Source of the DNA: Pristionchus mayeri
Lineage: Eukaryota > Nematoda > Chromadorea > Rhabditida > Neodiplogasteridae
Direction: 5' to 3'
Assembly: GCA_036245805.1 (NCBI GenBank)
Contig: BTRK01000002.1
Span: forward strand, 10,350,689 to 10,414,688
Length of the DNA: 64,000 nt
Shown piece by piece: positions 47,326 to 57,367 of this stretch (positions are counted from its first letter, which is position 1; each line of letters opens with the position of its first letter). Under the pieces are notes generated by a model. That model was not told where the DNA came from. It searched no databases and saw only the letters and a list, made by a program, of their open reading frames with translations. The translations under genes were made by a program, and so were the position numbers.

Positions 47326-48672
47326 ACAGTATCGATCATAAGTCATCGTCCAAAACTTCCGAGCTCTGTAATTTTTGAACCAGATGCACGCTCAGGCTGA
47401 AAATTTAAATTTAGATACGAAATTCATCGGGGAATAAGGTGAGCTTATCGAGACCTCTTCAAAATTTCTAGCTCTTGCATAGTAATGACGCAATCACAAC
47501 ACACTTTTTTGAAATCGATTATTTCCTCGGAGAAATTGTCCGTGCTTACCGAACTTTCTGAGGGTTGAGAGGTGTCATATGACTACTCAGAAAACAATTT
47601 CAAGTTGCTGCGACTTCGCGCCTTTTTGCTGCAGAGGCTGCAAGTTAGCGGCTGCAAATTTATAACTCAGCTTCTAGAGGAGCTAGAGACTCGTGTAAAG
47701 CATGAAAATGATTCATATTATGACTCTATATGATCATGAAAGTTTGGTATTGATCGCAGATAATTTGCCCTCAGGGCACGAAAAAGTCACTTTTTTGGAT
47801 GGTCCAACTTTGGTCACTTACCGTCTCAAGGACGAATTTGCATAAAATGTGGTTCCTGTACAGTAAGGTACAACAACCATCAAAGAAAAGATTCCCAACT
47901 TTTGGTGCTGTTAGCTTCACTTTCCGGACCGTTGCGATCGATTTACGGACGTGCGCTCCTCGAGCGCGCACGTCATTTCCCTACACGACGAGAGAAAGGA
48001 GAGGGAGCGGTGTGAAGAGAGACGCACGCGTTCTTTGAGCACGCGAGCTCTTTTAGCGAACGCCACGGTCCGGTAAGTGAAGCTAACCGCACCAAAAGTT
48101 GGAAATCGTTTATTTGATGGTTTTTGTACCTTACTGTGCAGGAACCACATTTTATGCTAATTCTTCCTTGAGACGGTAAGTGGTCAAAGTTGGGCCATCC
48201 AAAAAAGTGTCTTTTTCGTGCCCTGAGGGCAAATGATCTGCGATCAATACCAAACTTTCAGGATCATCTAGAGTCATAATATGAATCATTTTCATGCTTT
48301 ACACGAGTCTCTGGCTCCTCTAAAAGCTGATTTATAAATTTGCAGCCGCCAACTTGCAGCCTCTGCTGCCAAAAGGCGCGAAGTCGCAGCAACTTGAAAA
48401 TTGTTTTCTGAGTAGTCATATGGCACCTCTCAACCCTCAGAAAGTTCGGTAAGCACGGAAAATTTCTCCGAGGAAATAATCCATTTCAAAAAAGTGCGTT
48501 GTGATTGCGTCATTACGATGCAAGAGCTAGAAATTTTGAAGAGGTCTCGATAAGCTCACCTTATTCCCCGATGAATTTCGTATCTAAATTTAAATTTTCA
48601 GCCTGAGCGTGCATCTGGCTCAAAAATTACAGAGCTCGGAAGTTTTGGACGATGACTTATGATCGATACTGT
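47326..48672. repeat. Palindrome with 610-bp arms
   Basis: Arms 47326-47938 and 48060-48672 (positions sum to 95998), with a 121-base loop holding a nested hairpin (gacgtgcgctc, gagcgcgcacgtc). Ends acagtatcgatcataagtca and complement. It lies exactly where the last exons of unit 2 are expected, so it may have inserted into the array. Confidence 0.85.
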
Positions 48673-48861
48673 ATGTCATTAATAATTTGTGAAGTATTGA
48701 GCATTTAAGACCTAGAATGGTATTGTATAGAAATATGCTCCATGTAATAATGTCCACGCCAACTAGTTATATCAGTTATATCAGAGAATTTACGTAATAT
48801 AAACATAGATTTGAAAACAAAGAAACACAAGTTTGTCACATTGAATTAATAATTTCGTTAG

Positions 48862-50098
48862 GACTCAACAACGTCTACGCCAACATCTTCTAAGCCCACA
48901 ACTACAACAACGACGACCGAACAGTCAACGAAAACGACAACAAGTGAGTCTCATTGATTCTTTTTCGTTTGCGTGGAGTAGGAGCTCCCCATAGCCAAAA
49001 TATAAAGATAATACAAGTGTTGCATATCAAAGAATTTGAAATCTATTTCAGATTTTGAATTTTCATAGAGACGTTATATTATTGGTTCAAGGTTATGCAG
49101 AATTCGGCTGATATATACACCCTATTTGGATAAATGAGAAAACTATGAGTGGGCACTGAGCTATCGAAAACCGTATCAAGCCACCCTCGGTCTGACCAGA
49201 CGCTCTTTCAGCCGTTGACAATTGCCCTCTTCCTGAGGAACCGAAATGGCAAAGAAAATATTATCCAAAACCGAAAGGAGTTGTGAATATTACGAAAACA
49301 ACTTTGCCCAATGGCAAAATATCCTACAATTGCACCGAGGGCTACGCACCATACGGGGTGTGCATTTCGGCTATAATTAAAATCCAAAAATGTGTTTTCT
49401 CAGAAATTGACAGCTATAAATAGGACACCACTTTTCATGGAGCTCGATGGAGAATACATTTGCGATCCAAATGATGGAAAGTAAGCAAGTCTAGTAAATT
49501 TAATAAATTTCAATCTGTTGTAGATTTGAAAAGATGATGTTTTCTTCAAACCATGAGTCGAAGTTCGAGGTGTCTTTTTGAATTTCCATGTTTCCACATG
49601 ACAATGAAGGCAGATCTAGAAAATCGAGAAAAAAACTCACGCAACTCTAATTTCAGGTTGCATGTGCTCCACTGGAAGGATACAGTAAGCGGACAAATTG
49701 TGTATATACTAATCACCATTCGCATTTTTTTCAGCGTCTATATGTGAAATGAAGATTTCGGAAACTTCGTACAGGCTGTTGGATAATTTTGGAAACGTAA
49801 CGTGCGCGTTTGGAAAAGATATGCAAATCTCCGGCGTAACGGTCAACCAATTGAATTGCGTGAATTCAAGTATGTAATTGGGGAGTCTCTTCATAATATT
49901 TGTCATATATTCAGTGCTCACCGCCACTTACAAAAATGGGAAAACTGAAAAAGTGGAAAACCCCAAAGTCGAATGCGTGATGCGTGAGTTCTTTCGTTTG
50001 TTAATTCCTAGTTTACTGCCAAATGGTGTTAATCCTCGGTTAAATCAAATATTAAATTTGCAGCTAAACTTCGAAGACGACCCTCCTTCATTATCTAA
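48862..50098 (+). CDS. Modular secreted protein, unit 3 (linker plus sushi-like module, 3' end)
   Basis: Thr-rich linker 48862-48943, then 49212-49357 (VDNCPLPEEPKWQ... YNCTEGYAPYG), 49404-49480 (RTPLFMELDGEYICDPNDGK), about 49524-49551, 49657-49684 (VACAPLEGY), 49735-49869 (ICEMKISETSYRLLDNFG), 49915-49983 and 50064-50098 ending PKLRRRPSFII and TAA. Exon lengths 146, 77, 28 and 28 again match the other units. The 28-base exon at 49524 ends at catgag, so its GT donor appears lost; skipping it would break the frame. It could be the 3' end of one long gene with units 1 and 2, or a remnant. An AATAAA-like word follows near 50220. Confidence 0.55.
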
Positions 50099-50340
50099 TT
50101 TAACTTCTACTCTGAACACGATCCCCTCCCCAGATATATTCTACTTGCGGTAGAAGAACCGAACATTAACTCCGATATTAATTACATTGAGTAACAACTG
50201 AACAGAATGCATTCAATTTAAATAAATATGTGCATCATCGAGAAAATTAAGACTATTCGAAAAAAATCACACAGTGAGATTCTTGCCAGTTTAGGAGCTT
50301 AGAGTCGTATACCATTCATTGCCACGTTTCCCATCAATAT
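50099..50340. other. 3' flank of unit 3
   Basis: AT-rich, contains aataaatatg near 50221 as a possible polyadenylation signal. No further exon. Confidence 0.35.
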
Positions 50341-52224
50341 ATATCACAGGTATCATGAGTCAGTGGAGGAAAAAGCCAACCCCCGGGAACAATTTCCAAC
50401 TTTTATTGTTTGTTTTACTTCATATTATGGTTGTAGCATATACTAGAGCCAACTTCTCGAAAAATCTAGGTCACAGGTCCCAGAACCGGCTTTTAGGAAA
50501 TTTCCGGTTATTCTTCCGGCTGTAGTGTATGTCAGCTCCCAGACATGTTACAGACGCGTCATTGGGCTCAAAATGGATAGAAAGAAATACTTAACAATTT
50601 TTATGTTGAAAGTTAACTTGTAGGATTGCAATTTCAAAAAATATAAACGAAAAACTGAGATTTCCAGTACAAATAAAATCATACCACCTCGAAGAGGGAC
50701 AAATGCAGTGAATTTTATTACAGATTATGGGAGTTTAACTTCATACTCATACAGAAAAAAAAGATATGGGCACTTTCAGGGTGGCCTTTTTGAGAAATTT
50801 TGCTCCGAACGTTGAAATAATCAGATGTCAAGATTTGAAAAATTATCATCTTGCAGATTAATAAGTTCGATCGATCAGTTTAATCAATTTCTTACATTTC
50901 TCGATCAAAGAAGTTAGATGACGTTGAAAGAGCATGAAATTTTAGCACTTCAAAAAATTCGATTTTCAAGCCTTCTGAGTTGACATATTCATGAGCATGC
51001 AACTCAGGATTTACCTTTCAATGGAAATGACCTGAACTCGATTTTAATAGATGGCGCAATCAAGAATAAGTTCTATAATTCTTGGCTCTCTAGCAGATTC
51101 CATGTCCTTTATTTACTTGCTCGAACTTGCAAAATCGCGATGGTCGAAATTCAACAAAATTATATTTAGACTAAATTTTAAACTATCCACTCAATTTTCG
51201 ATCACTAGAAATCTTGTTCAGAGTATAACATATGAAATATATTAGAAGCGCAGCCATTTTCAAAATTGTGCAAACAATTCAAAATATCGAAGTGCAAAAA
51301 TTGCGTATACTTTTAAACGATAGCTATGTTCATAATCGATGTTTTCATTTTAAGATACTTTCAAAATGATTTTTAGTAAATGAAAATCGCGGAGAGACTA
51401 CAATTTAGTCTAAATATAATTTTGTTGAATTTCGACCATCGCGATTTTGCAAGTTCGAGCAAGTAAATAAAGGATATGGAACCTGCTAGAGAGCCAAGAA
51501 TTATAGAACTTATTCTTGATTGCGCCATCTATTAAAATCGAGTTCAGGTCATTTCTATTGAAAGGTAAATCCTGAGTTCTATGCTCATGAATATGGCAAC
51601 TCAGAAGGCTTGAAAATCGAATTTGTGCTGAAATTGCATGCTCTTTCAACGTCATCTAAGTTCTTTGATCGAGAAATGTTAGAAATTGATTAAACTGATC
51701 GATCGAACTAATTAATCTGCAAGATGATAATTTTTCAAATCTTGACATCTCATTATTTCAACGTTCGGAGAAAAATTTCTCAAAAAGGCCACCCTGAAAG
51801 TGCCCATATCTATTTTTTATGTATGCGTATGAAGTTAAACTCCCATAATCTGTAATAAAATTCACTGCATTTGTCCCTCTCCGAGGTGGTATGATTTTAT
51901 TTATACTGGAAATTTCAGTTTTTCGTTTATATTTTATGAAATCGCAATCCTACGAGTAAACTTTCAACATAAAAATTGTTAAGCATTATTTTCTACGCAT
52001 TTTGCGCCCAATGCCGCGTCTGTAGCACGTTTGGGAGCTGATATACACTACAGCCGGAAGAAAAACCGGAAATTTCCTAAAAGCCCATTCTGGGACCTGT
52101 GACCTAGATTTTTCGAGAAGTTGGTTCTAGTATATGCTACAACCATAATATGAAGTAAAACAAAAAATAAAAGTTGGAAATTGTTCCCACACACCTCCAC
52201 TGACTCGTGATATCTGTGATATAT
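50341..52224. repeat. Palindrome with about 850-bp arms
   Basis: Arms about 50341-51183 and 51397-52224 (positions sum to 102565), with scattered differences and a 210-base loop. The ends read tatatcacaggtatcatgag and complement. No coding content recognised. Confidence 0.85.
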
Positions 52225-52282
52225 TATATTTTTTTTAAAACTTCTTTTCGATATCACGGTATTTTGTTATGATTAGTAGCTC

Positions 52283-53298
52283 ATATCACGCCTCTCACGA
52301 GAGAATCGGGACGAAGAGTTGACATTGGAAATAAAAATATTTTAGTTCGGTTTTTAGTTTGGGATTGGGTCGTAGAACGTTCTCCTAATTTGTTTAGAGG
52401 ATATCGGATGTCGCAGCTGCAGCATGCTGCTGCAAAGTTGAAGCGGCGACCTTTGTTTTCGGGTGTTTTGACCTTCATATGTGGATGTTTCAGATGTCCA
52501 AAGTGTTTCTATGATCAAAGTAATGACTTTACCATCGTGTTGAGCTTAAAATTCTGCACAATATATATTTTTTGCAGAATAATTGCCGGGGGTCCTGGTA
52601 GGTTCCCAGAGCGCCGAAAGTCTCGCAATGGGCTGCACGACCGATGGCTCGATCACAAGGTCGCGGGTTCGAATCCCGGCCGTGGAAACAAAATTTTTTG
52701 CCAACGCGAATTGATGCGGAAACTTCTTTAAATACGATATTACGATGAAATAACCAAGTAAAACTATTTTTGTTTACCGCCGGAGTCGAACCTGCGACCA
52801 CAGCCCCCCGATATCCCTACTGTAGCCCATTGCGAGATTTTCGGCGTTCTGGGAACCTACCAGGACCCCCGCCAAATTTTCTGCAAAAAATATATGTTGT
52901 GCAGAATTTTAAGCTCTACAAGATGGTAAAGTTTGGAGTGGGGGCAAAAATCTACATTCGAATAGAAAATTAAAAACTGGTACGAAGTGTCTCTGCTGCA
53001 GCGGTCGAAAAGTGAAAAATACATAGTGCGTTTCAAAAACAATACTTTGATCATAGAAACACTTTGTACATCTGAAACATCCACATATGAAGGTCAAAAC
53101 ATCCGAATACAAAGGTCGCCTCCTCTACTTTGCAGCAGCGTGCTGCAGCTGCAGCATATCGAAAAATTCCGAAACTTCAAATTTTGTTTACTAAAGTCAA
53201 GTACTACATAGAAATAAAAGAAACAAGAAATCTTGAAATTCAAATGTCAATTCGATCTGCTTATTTGTCCCGATTCTCTTGGGAGAGGCGTGATATCA
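52283..53298. mobile_element. Foldback element containing a tRNA-like B box
   Basis: Ends catatcacgcctctcacgag and complement, same family as 41517-41981; the centre is near 52790. Each arm contains a tRNA-like stretch: ggtcgcgggttcgaatcccg at about 52659-52678 on the plus strand and a diverged ggtcgcaggttcgactccgg on the minus strand near 52780-52800. The word GGTTCGAATCC is a Pol III B box. The 5' acceptor strand and a proper cloverleaf are missing, so this is a tRNA-derived fragment, not a tRNA gene. Confidence 0.65.
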
Positions 53299-53394
53299 TA
53301 CATGTTAAATTTATGCCTTAACACATGAAGTCTGAGAGAACCGAGATACTTCCGTACAACGAAAAACTAAAAAAGTGCCTAGGGGTACTTTTTC

Positions 53395-53841
53395 GGGGGG
53401 GGGGGGGGGGTGACATTTGCCAAACGAGTCGCTGTTCGCTTGCAATTCGGCATAGCGACTTGGGAGTTGGTTCATTGTAACCAGTATGTGCTCCTCTACA
53501 TTACAATATATAAGTCTTGTTACCAGGCGATCTTGAGTTTTTTTTTCAAATCAACGTATGAATATGTTTAGTTAAAGTTTTCTGGCGTATTTCGACCCGT
53601 AGAAAACGTATTTGCACTCATTTTCACACCAAAACGATAGGGGGTCATGGTTTAGGAGTTTCCATGAACCCCTATTCGTTAAAACTCAAGATCACCTGGA
53701 AAAAGGCCCCCATATGTAAATTTAGGGGAACACATATGGGTTACAATGAAACAACTTCCAAGTCGCTATGTCGAATTGCAAGGGAATGGCGGCTCGTTTG
53801 GCAAATGTCGGTTTGACAAATGTCACCACCCCCCCCCCCCC
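53395..53841. mobile_element. Foldback MITE of the G-run family
   Basis: Begins with 16 G and tgacatttgccaaacgag, ends with the complement and a C run. It shares ttcattgtaaccagtatgtg and gttaccaggcgatcttgagt with the MITE at 14986-15531. The flanking 8-mers do not match cleanly, so the target duplication is eroded or the ends are misplaced. The inner stretch 53567-53642 recurs inverted at about 54040-54120, outside the element. Confidence 0.75.
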
Positions 53842-54252
53842 TACTGTATGGAAAATCTAACTCCAGATTACAATCTCATTTTACTTTCATTCGATCCCGC
53901 ACGCATTTTTACCCCTATGTCCAAACTTTTAGGGAAATCGAAAGGGACATAGTTGGAGATTTTTTCAAAAGAAAATGGCAAGGTCGAGACTTTTTGGGCT
54001 AAAAATCACAAGTTTTTCTTTTTGCCCACACACTTCCATTATCGTTTTGGTGGGAAAATGAGTGCAAATTGTTTTTTACGGGTCGAAATACGCCAGAAAA
54101 ACTTTAACTAAACATATTCTGAGATTTTTTTTATTATTTTTGGCCACCTCACCATTTTCTTTTGAAAAATCTCCAACTATGTCCCTTTCGATTTCCCTAT
54201 AAATTTGACCTAGGGGTAAAAATGCATGCGATATCGATTGAAAGTAAAACTA

Positions 54253-55502
54253 TTAGGTTGAACAGAAAGTCTTTATAAACTGTTTTGCTCGATCACTGCT
54301 CAGTGCACGAGACCTTTGGTGTTCCCTCGCCTCTAGTGAATAACAAATGACAAAGGGACTATGTGGTCAACAACTCCCCATTCCACGCCTTTCATTCTGC
54401 TACTAGTAAGATCACGATGTTTGTTCACACGGCCTTGCACATCCGCAACGTTCTGTTATTCGTATTCCTCTCTCACACTACAATGAAGGAATAGGAACGT
54501 CAGTTGGCTGAAGTGTACGATTCATATGCCACTCCTTACCAGACCATGCGCAATTGGTACCAACTCTTCGAGAAGGGAGACTTTTCCATGGATGATCATG
54601 ACCGGTCTGGGAGGCCACCCGAGCTGGATTTGGATGCGCTACGGATCGTAGTGGAATTGGATCCTTTCCAAATACCCGCGACATGGCAGCCACACTTGGG
54701 GTATCGCAAAGCACCATCGTAAAATGATTGGTCTCCATTGGCAAGAAGAAGAAGCTAGGCCGTTTCATACCCCACAAATTGACCCAAGACCAGTTTGACC
54801 ACCGTGTCGACGATTCCCTTTCTCTACTCACTCTTCACGCTGGAGATCGATGGGTGGACCGTCTCATAACAGGGGTCGATAAGTGGGTCTGCTATGAGAA
54901 TCACCATAGGAAGGCACAGTGGGTGGATGCCAATGAGACCCCACAGGACGTCGCAAAGCCTGACCTTCACCCTATGAAAATCTTGCTCTCTGCCTGGTGG
55001 GGAGTGGATGGCCCGATTTACTGGGAGCTCCTACCCGAGAAGCGGATAATTACTGGATATGTCTATACTAAACAACTACCGAATCTCAAGAAGAAATCCG
55101 CACAATCTGCCCTGAACGGCAAGAAAGTGTACTATCAACACGATAACGCCCGACCCCATGTTGTACGGCAGGTCAAGCAGGAGCTGTCCAAATATGGCTG
55201 GATGGTTCTCCCTCATACACCGTATTCTCCTGGCTTGGCCCCTTCGGATGATTGGTTGTTCTCGGATCTGACCCGTCATCTCGATCGGAGATCCTTCACT
55301 TCCCGTGGGGCGATCGAGGCCGCACTCAAGCAATATTTTGATTCGCGCCGAGATGGGTTCTATAAGGAGGGAATCCATAAGTTGCCTGAACGTTGGAGAT
55401 TTGTCGTAGATAACAATGATGCATACGTTTGATTTCGCTCTTGCGCTTTATTGTCAGAAGAATTGAAATAAAAAGTTTATAAAGACTTTCTGTTCAACCT
55501 AA
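54253..55502 (+). mobile_element. Mariner transposon, 1250 bp
   Basis: Inverted termini ttaggttgaacagaaagtct (identical over 29 bases) are flanked by TA at 54251-54252 and 55503-55504. It encodes a mariner transposase (next entry). Comparison with the opposite palindrome arm shows the empty site as gtaaaactagattg versus gtaaaatgagattg, confirming TA-targeted insertion. Confidence 0.95.
54483..55432 (+). pseudogene. Mariner transposase, frameshifted
   Basis: Cut-and-paste transposase. The N-terminal part reads LAEVYDSYATPYQTMRNWYQ then GDFSMDDHDRSGRP. Near 54675 the frame shifts by one base into DMAATLGVSQSTIVK (helix-turn-helix), followed by TGA at 54725 and then an open frame to 55432. A TAG also follows the first three codons. 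The catalytic region has ITGVDKWVCYEN, HDNARPHV and YSPGLAPSDDWLF; the last two Asp are 34 residues apart, as in DD34D mariners. At the first catalytic site the usual TGDEKW reads TGVDKW. The stops and frameshift make this copy non-autonomous, although the ends are perfect. Confidence 0.9.
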
Positions 55503-55520
55503 TAGATTGTAATCTGGAGT

Positions 55521-57350
55521 AAATTTTTCAAGACGACAATTTTTTAGGCAATTTTTAGATTTCAAAATTCCACAACTTTTTTCACAGATGAGCTAGCCCT
55601 TCACTTCCAACAGGAAAAATGCTTATCTCCTCGAGATCTCTCAGACCATATATTGATGGGTTTGAAAGTTCCCAAATCCGACCGCCCACTTCGGCGTCGG
55701 ATCTTCGATGTGTCGCCTCACATCGAAGGAGAACGAAAGGACTCTGGGAACTGAAGACAATCGTAAACATTTATATTGTGTGTTTTTCCAGACTTCCATT
55801 CTTTAGACGTACTGTTACTGATGACATGACATAATTTAAATGACTGTGTTAAAGATCGAAATATATAAGAGCAGATAAATCGTTTTGCTTACTTGGGTAC
55901 ACAGAATTTGCATTAATGCAGAAAGGAAATCGAATAAAATTGTTAACAACATCGAGAAATAATATGTGAAGCAAACAAAGCAACTTTATTTCGGGTGGAG
56001 TAAAAGCGTGTTCTCTAATTCGATACGTCCAGTCGATAATCGGAAAAAAGTTGTGTGTGATCGGATATGCATATGCCTAGATGACAATATATCCCGAGAA
56101 AAATAAATGTTTCTAGGAAAAGATTGTTCCATAGAGAAACAGTTCTTGATGTAACAGTTTAACTAAAATTATGTGGACTCTTTTTTGTAGAATGTTATAG
56201 AATGTTGAGTTTTTTTTTAGAATTTAACCTTGCTGTAGTTCTGCTAAGATTTCTCGATAGCGCCTGGCAGAAAATCATTTTATTTTAATTTCTTCTGTGA
56301 TCGTACTCTCCCTTCGAAAACATGTACATTATTGTTTTATTTAAATTTTGTTGACGATGCAGCATCATTAATATTGATTAGATGAACGGTAAGTTTGATC
56401 TCTTTAGCTCAAAGAAGCCGATTCTCCAAGCAAACATATTTTTTAAATAGTATTTGACGGAAGTGACAAGAACTATTCAATGTACACTTATCTTTGCAGA
56501 AATGATTTTCATGGATTTGGAGTGGAATCTAAGGGAATCGTCCAGGATTCCGGGTTTTTCCTCTTCTATCTGTGGCAGGAATATCATCGATTATTCATGC
56601 ATACATATATGGCAATCAGAAGAATATTCCGATTATATTTGTGTATACATAGCGATAAACAACTGCACTCGGTACTATTCTCATGTGCCTTCGTGGTAGC
56701 AATGAATATCCACAATAACAAAAGACAAGTTTTGTACAAAAAATTGAACTCGATACTGTGTCATACAATATGCGCCTGTAATCACACTTCGTACAGTTCG
56801 ACTCTTACGCTACCAATAATACTATGATATTGAAAAGCATAAAATGAAAGGAATTTCTATAGGAAAAAAGTTTTACGCATACCGAATATTCCCTACCTCA
56901 GAAATCGACGCAATACGGGCAATACGCGTTGCGTGCGCCTCCTACTCTCTGGTCGCATAATGTTATTTCGTCCATGACTGTTAATTGTACAAGGAAAGAT
57001 CCAGAAAAATCCGACGATTTTGTGTAGTCGTAAAAAGAAGAGTAGAAGAATCCGTTTAAATACTCTGCACATACAGTTTTGACCTACTTTTCTACAGTTT
57101 TGACCTACTGATCTGAAGGAATTCAGATAGAAACTAAGGAATATTGCAGCTCTGAGGCCGCATAGGCAATGACACTTAGCGCTGCTTCCTCCAAGATTCC
57201 GCTCTCATCAATTCACGCGCTCTCTCGCTTTTCCTATCTCTCTAGAGACTACGGGAAAGCAAGAAACATCAATCATGGCATGCTGAATGAAAGTGTAAAT
57301 GAAGCCGTTTTGCCTGCGTGTTAGCCCAGTTTCGAAATGCAAAAAGCCAG
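55521..57350. other. No gene recognised
   Basis: AT-rich DNA between the mariner region and the promoter of the last gene. The short open frames have no motif or splice context that I can support. Confidence 0.35.
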
Positions 57351-57357
57351 TATAAAA
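57351..57357 (+). promoter_or_regulatory. TATA box
   Basis: tataaaa 11 bases upstream of the ATG of the gene at 57368. This is close to the start codon for a TATA box, so transcription would begin at or inside the first exon. Confidence 0.35.
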
Positions 57358-57367
57358 CGGGAGAGGA

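Larger units (their letters stand above)
53860..55520. repeat. Palindrome interrupted by a mariner insertion
   Basis: Left arm 53860 to about 53980 (ctccagattacaatctc onward, including gacatagttggagatttttt) is matched by about 54152-54250 plus 55503-55520. The right arm is split by the mariner. The left arm preserves the uninterrupted sequence. Confidence 0.8.

Noticed and set aside
52570..52690. Possible intact tRNA gene
   Set aside because: Only the T arm and part of the 3' half are present; the matching 5' acceptor strand and A box are missing.
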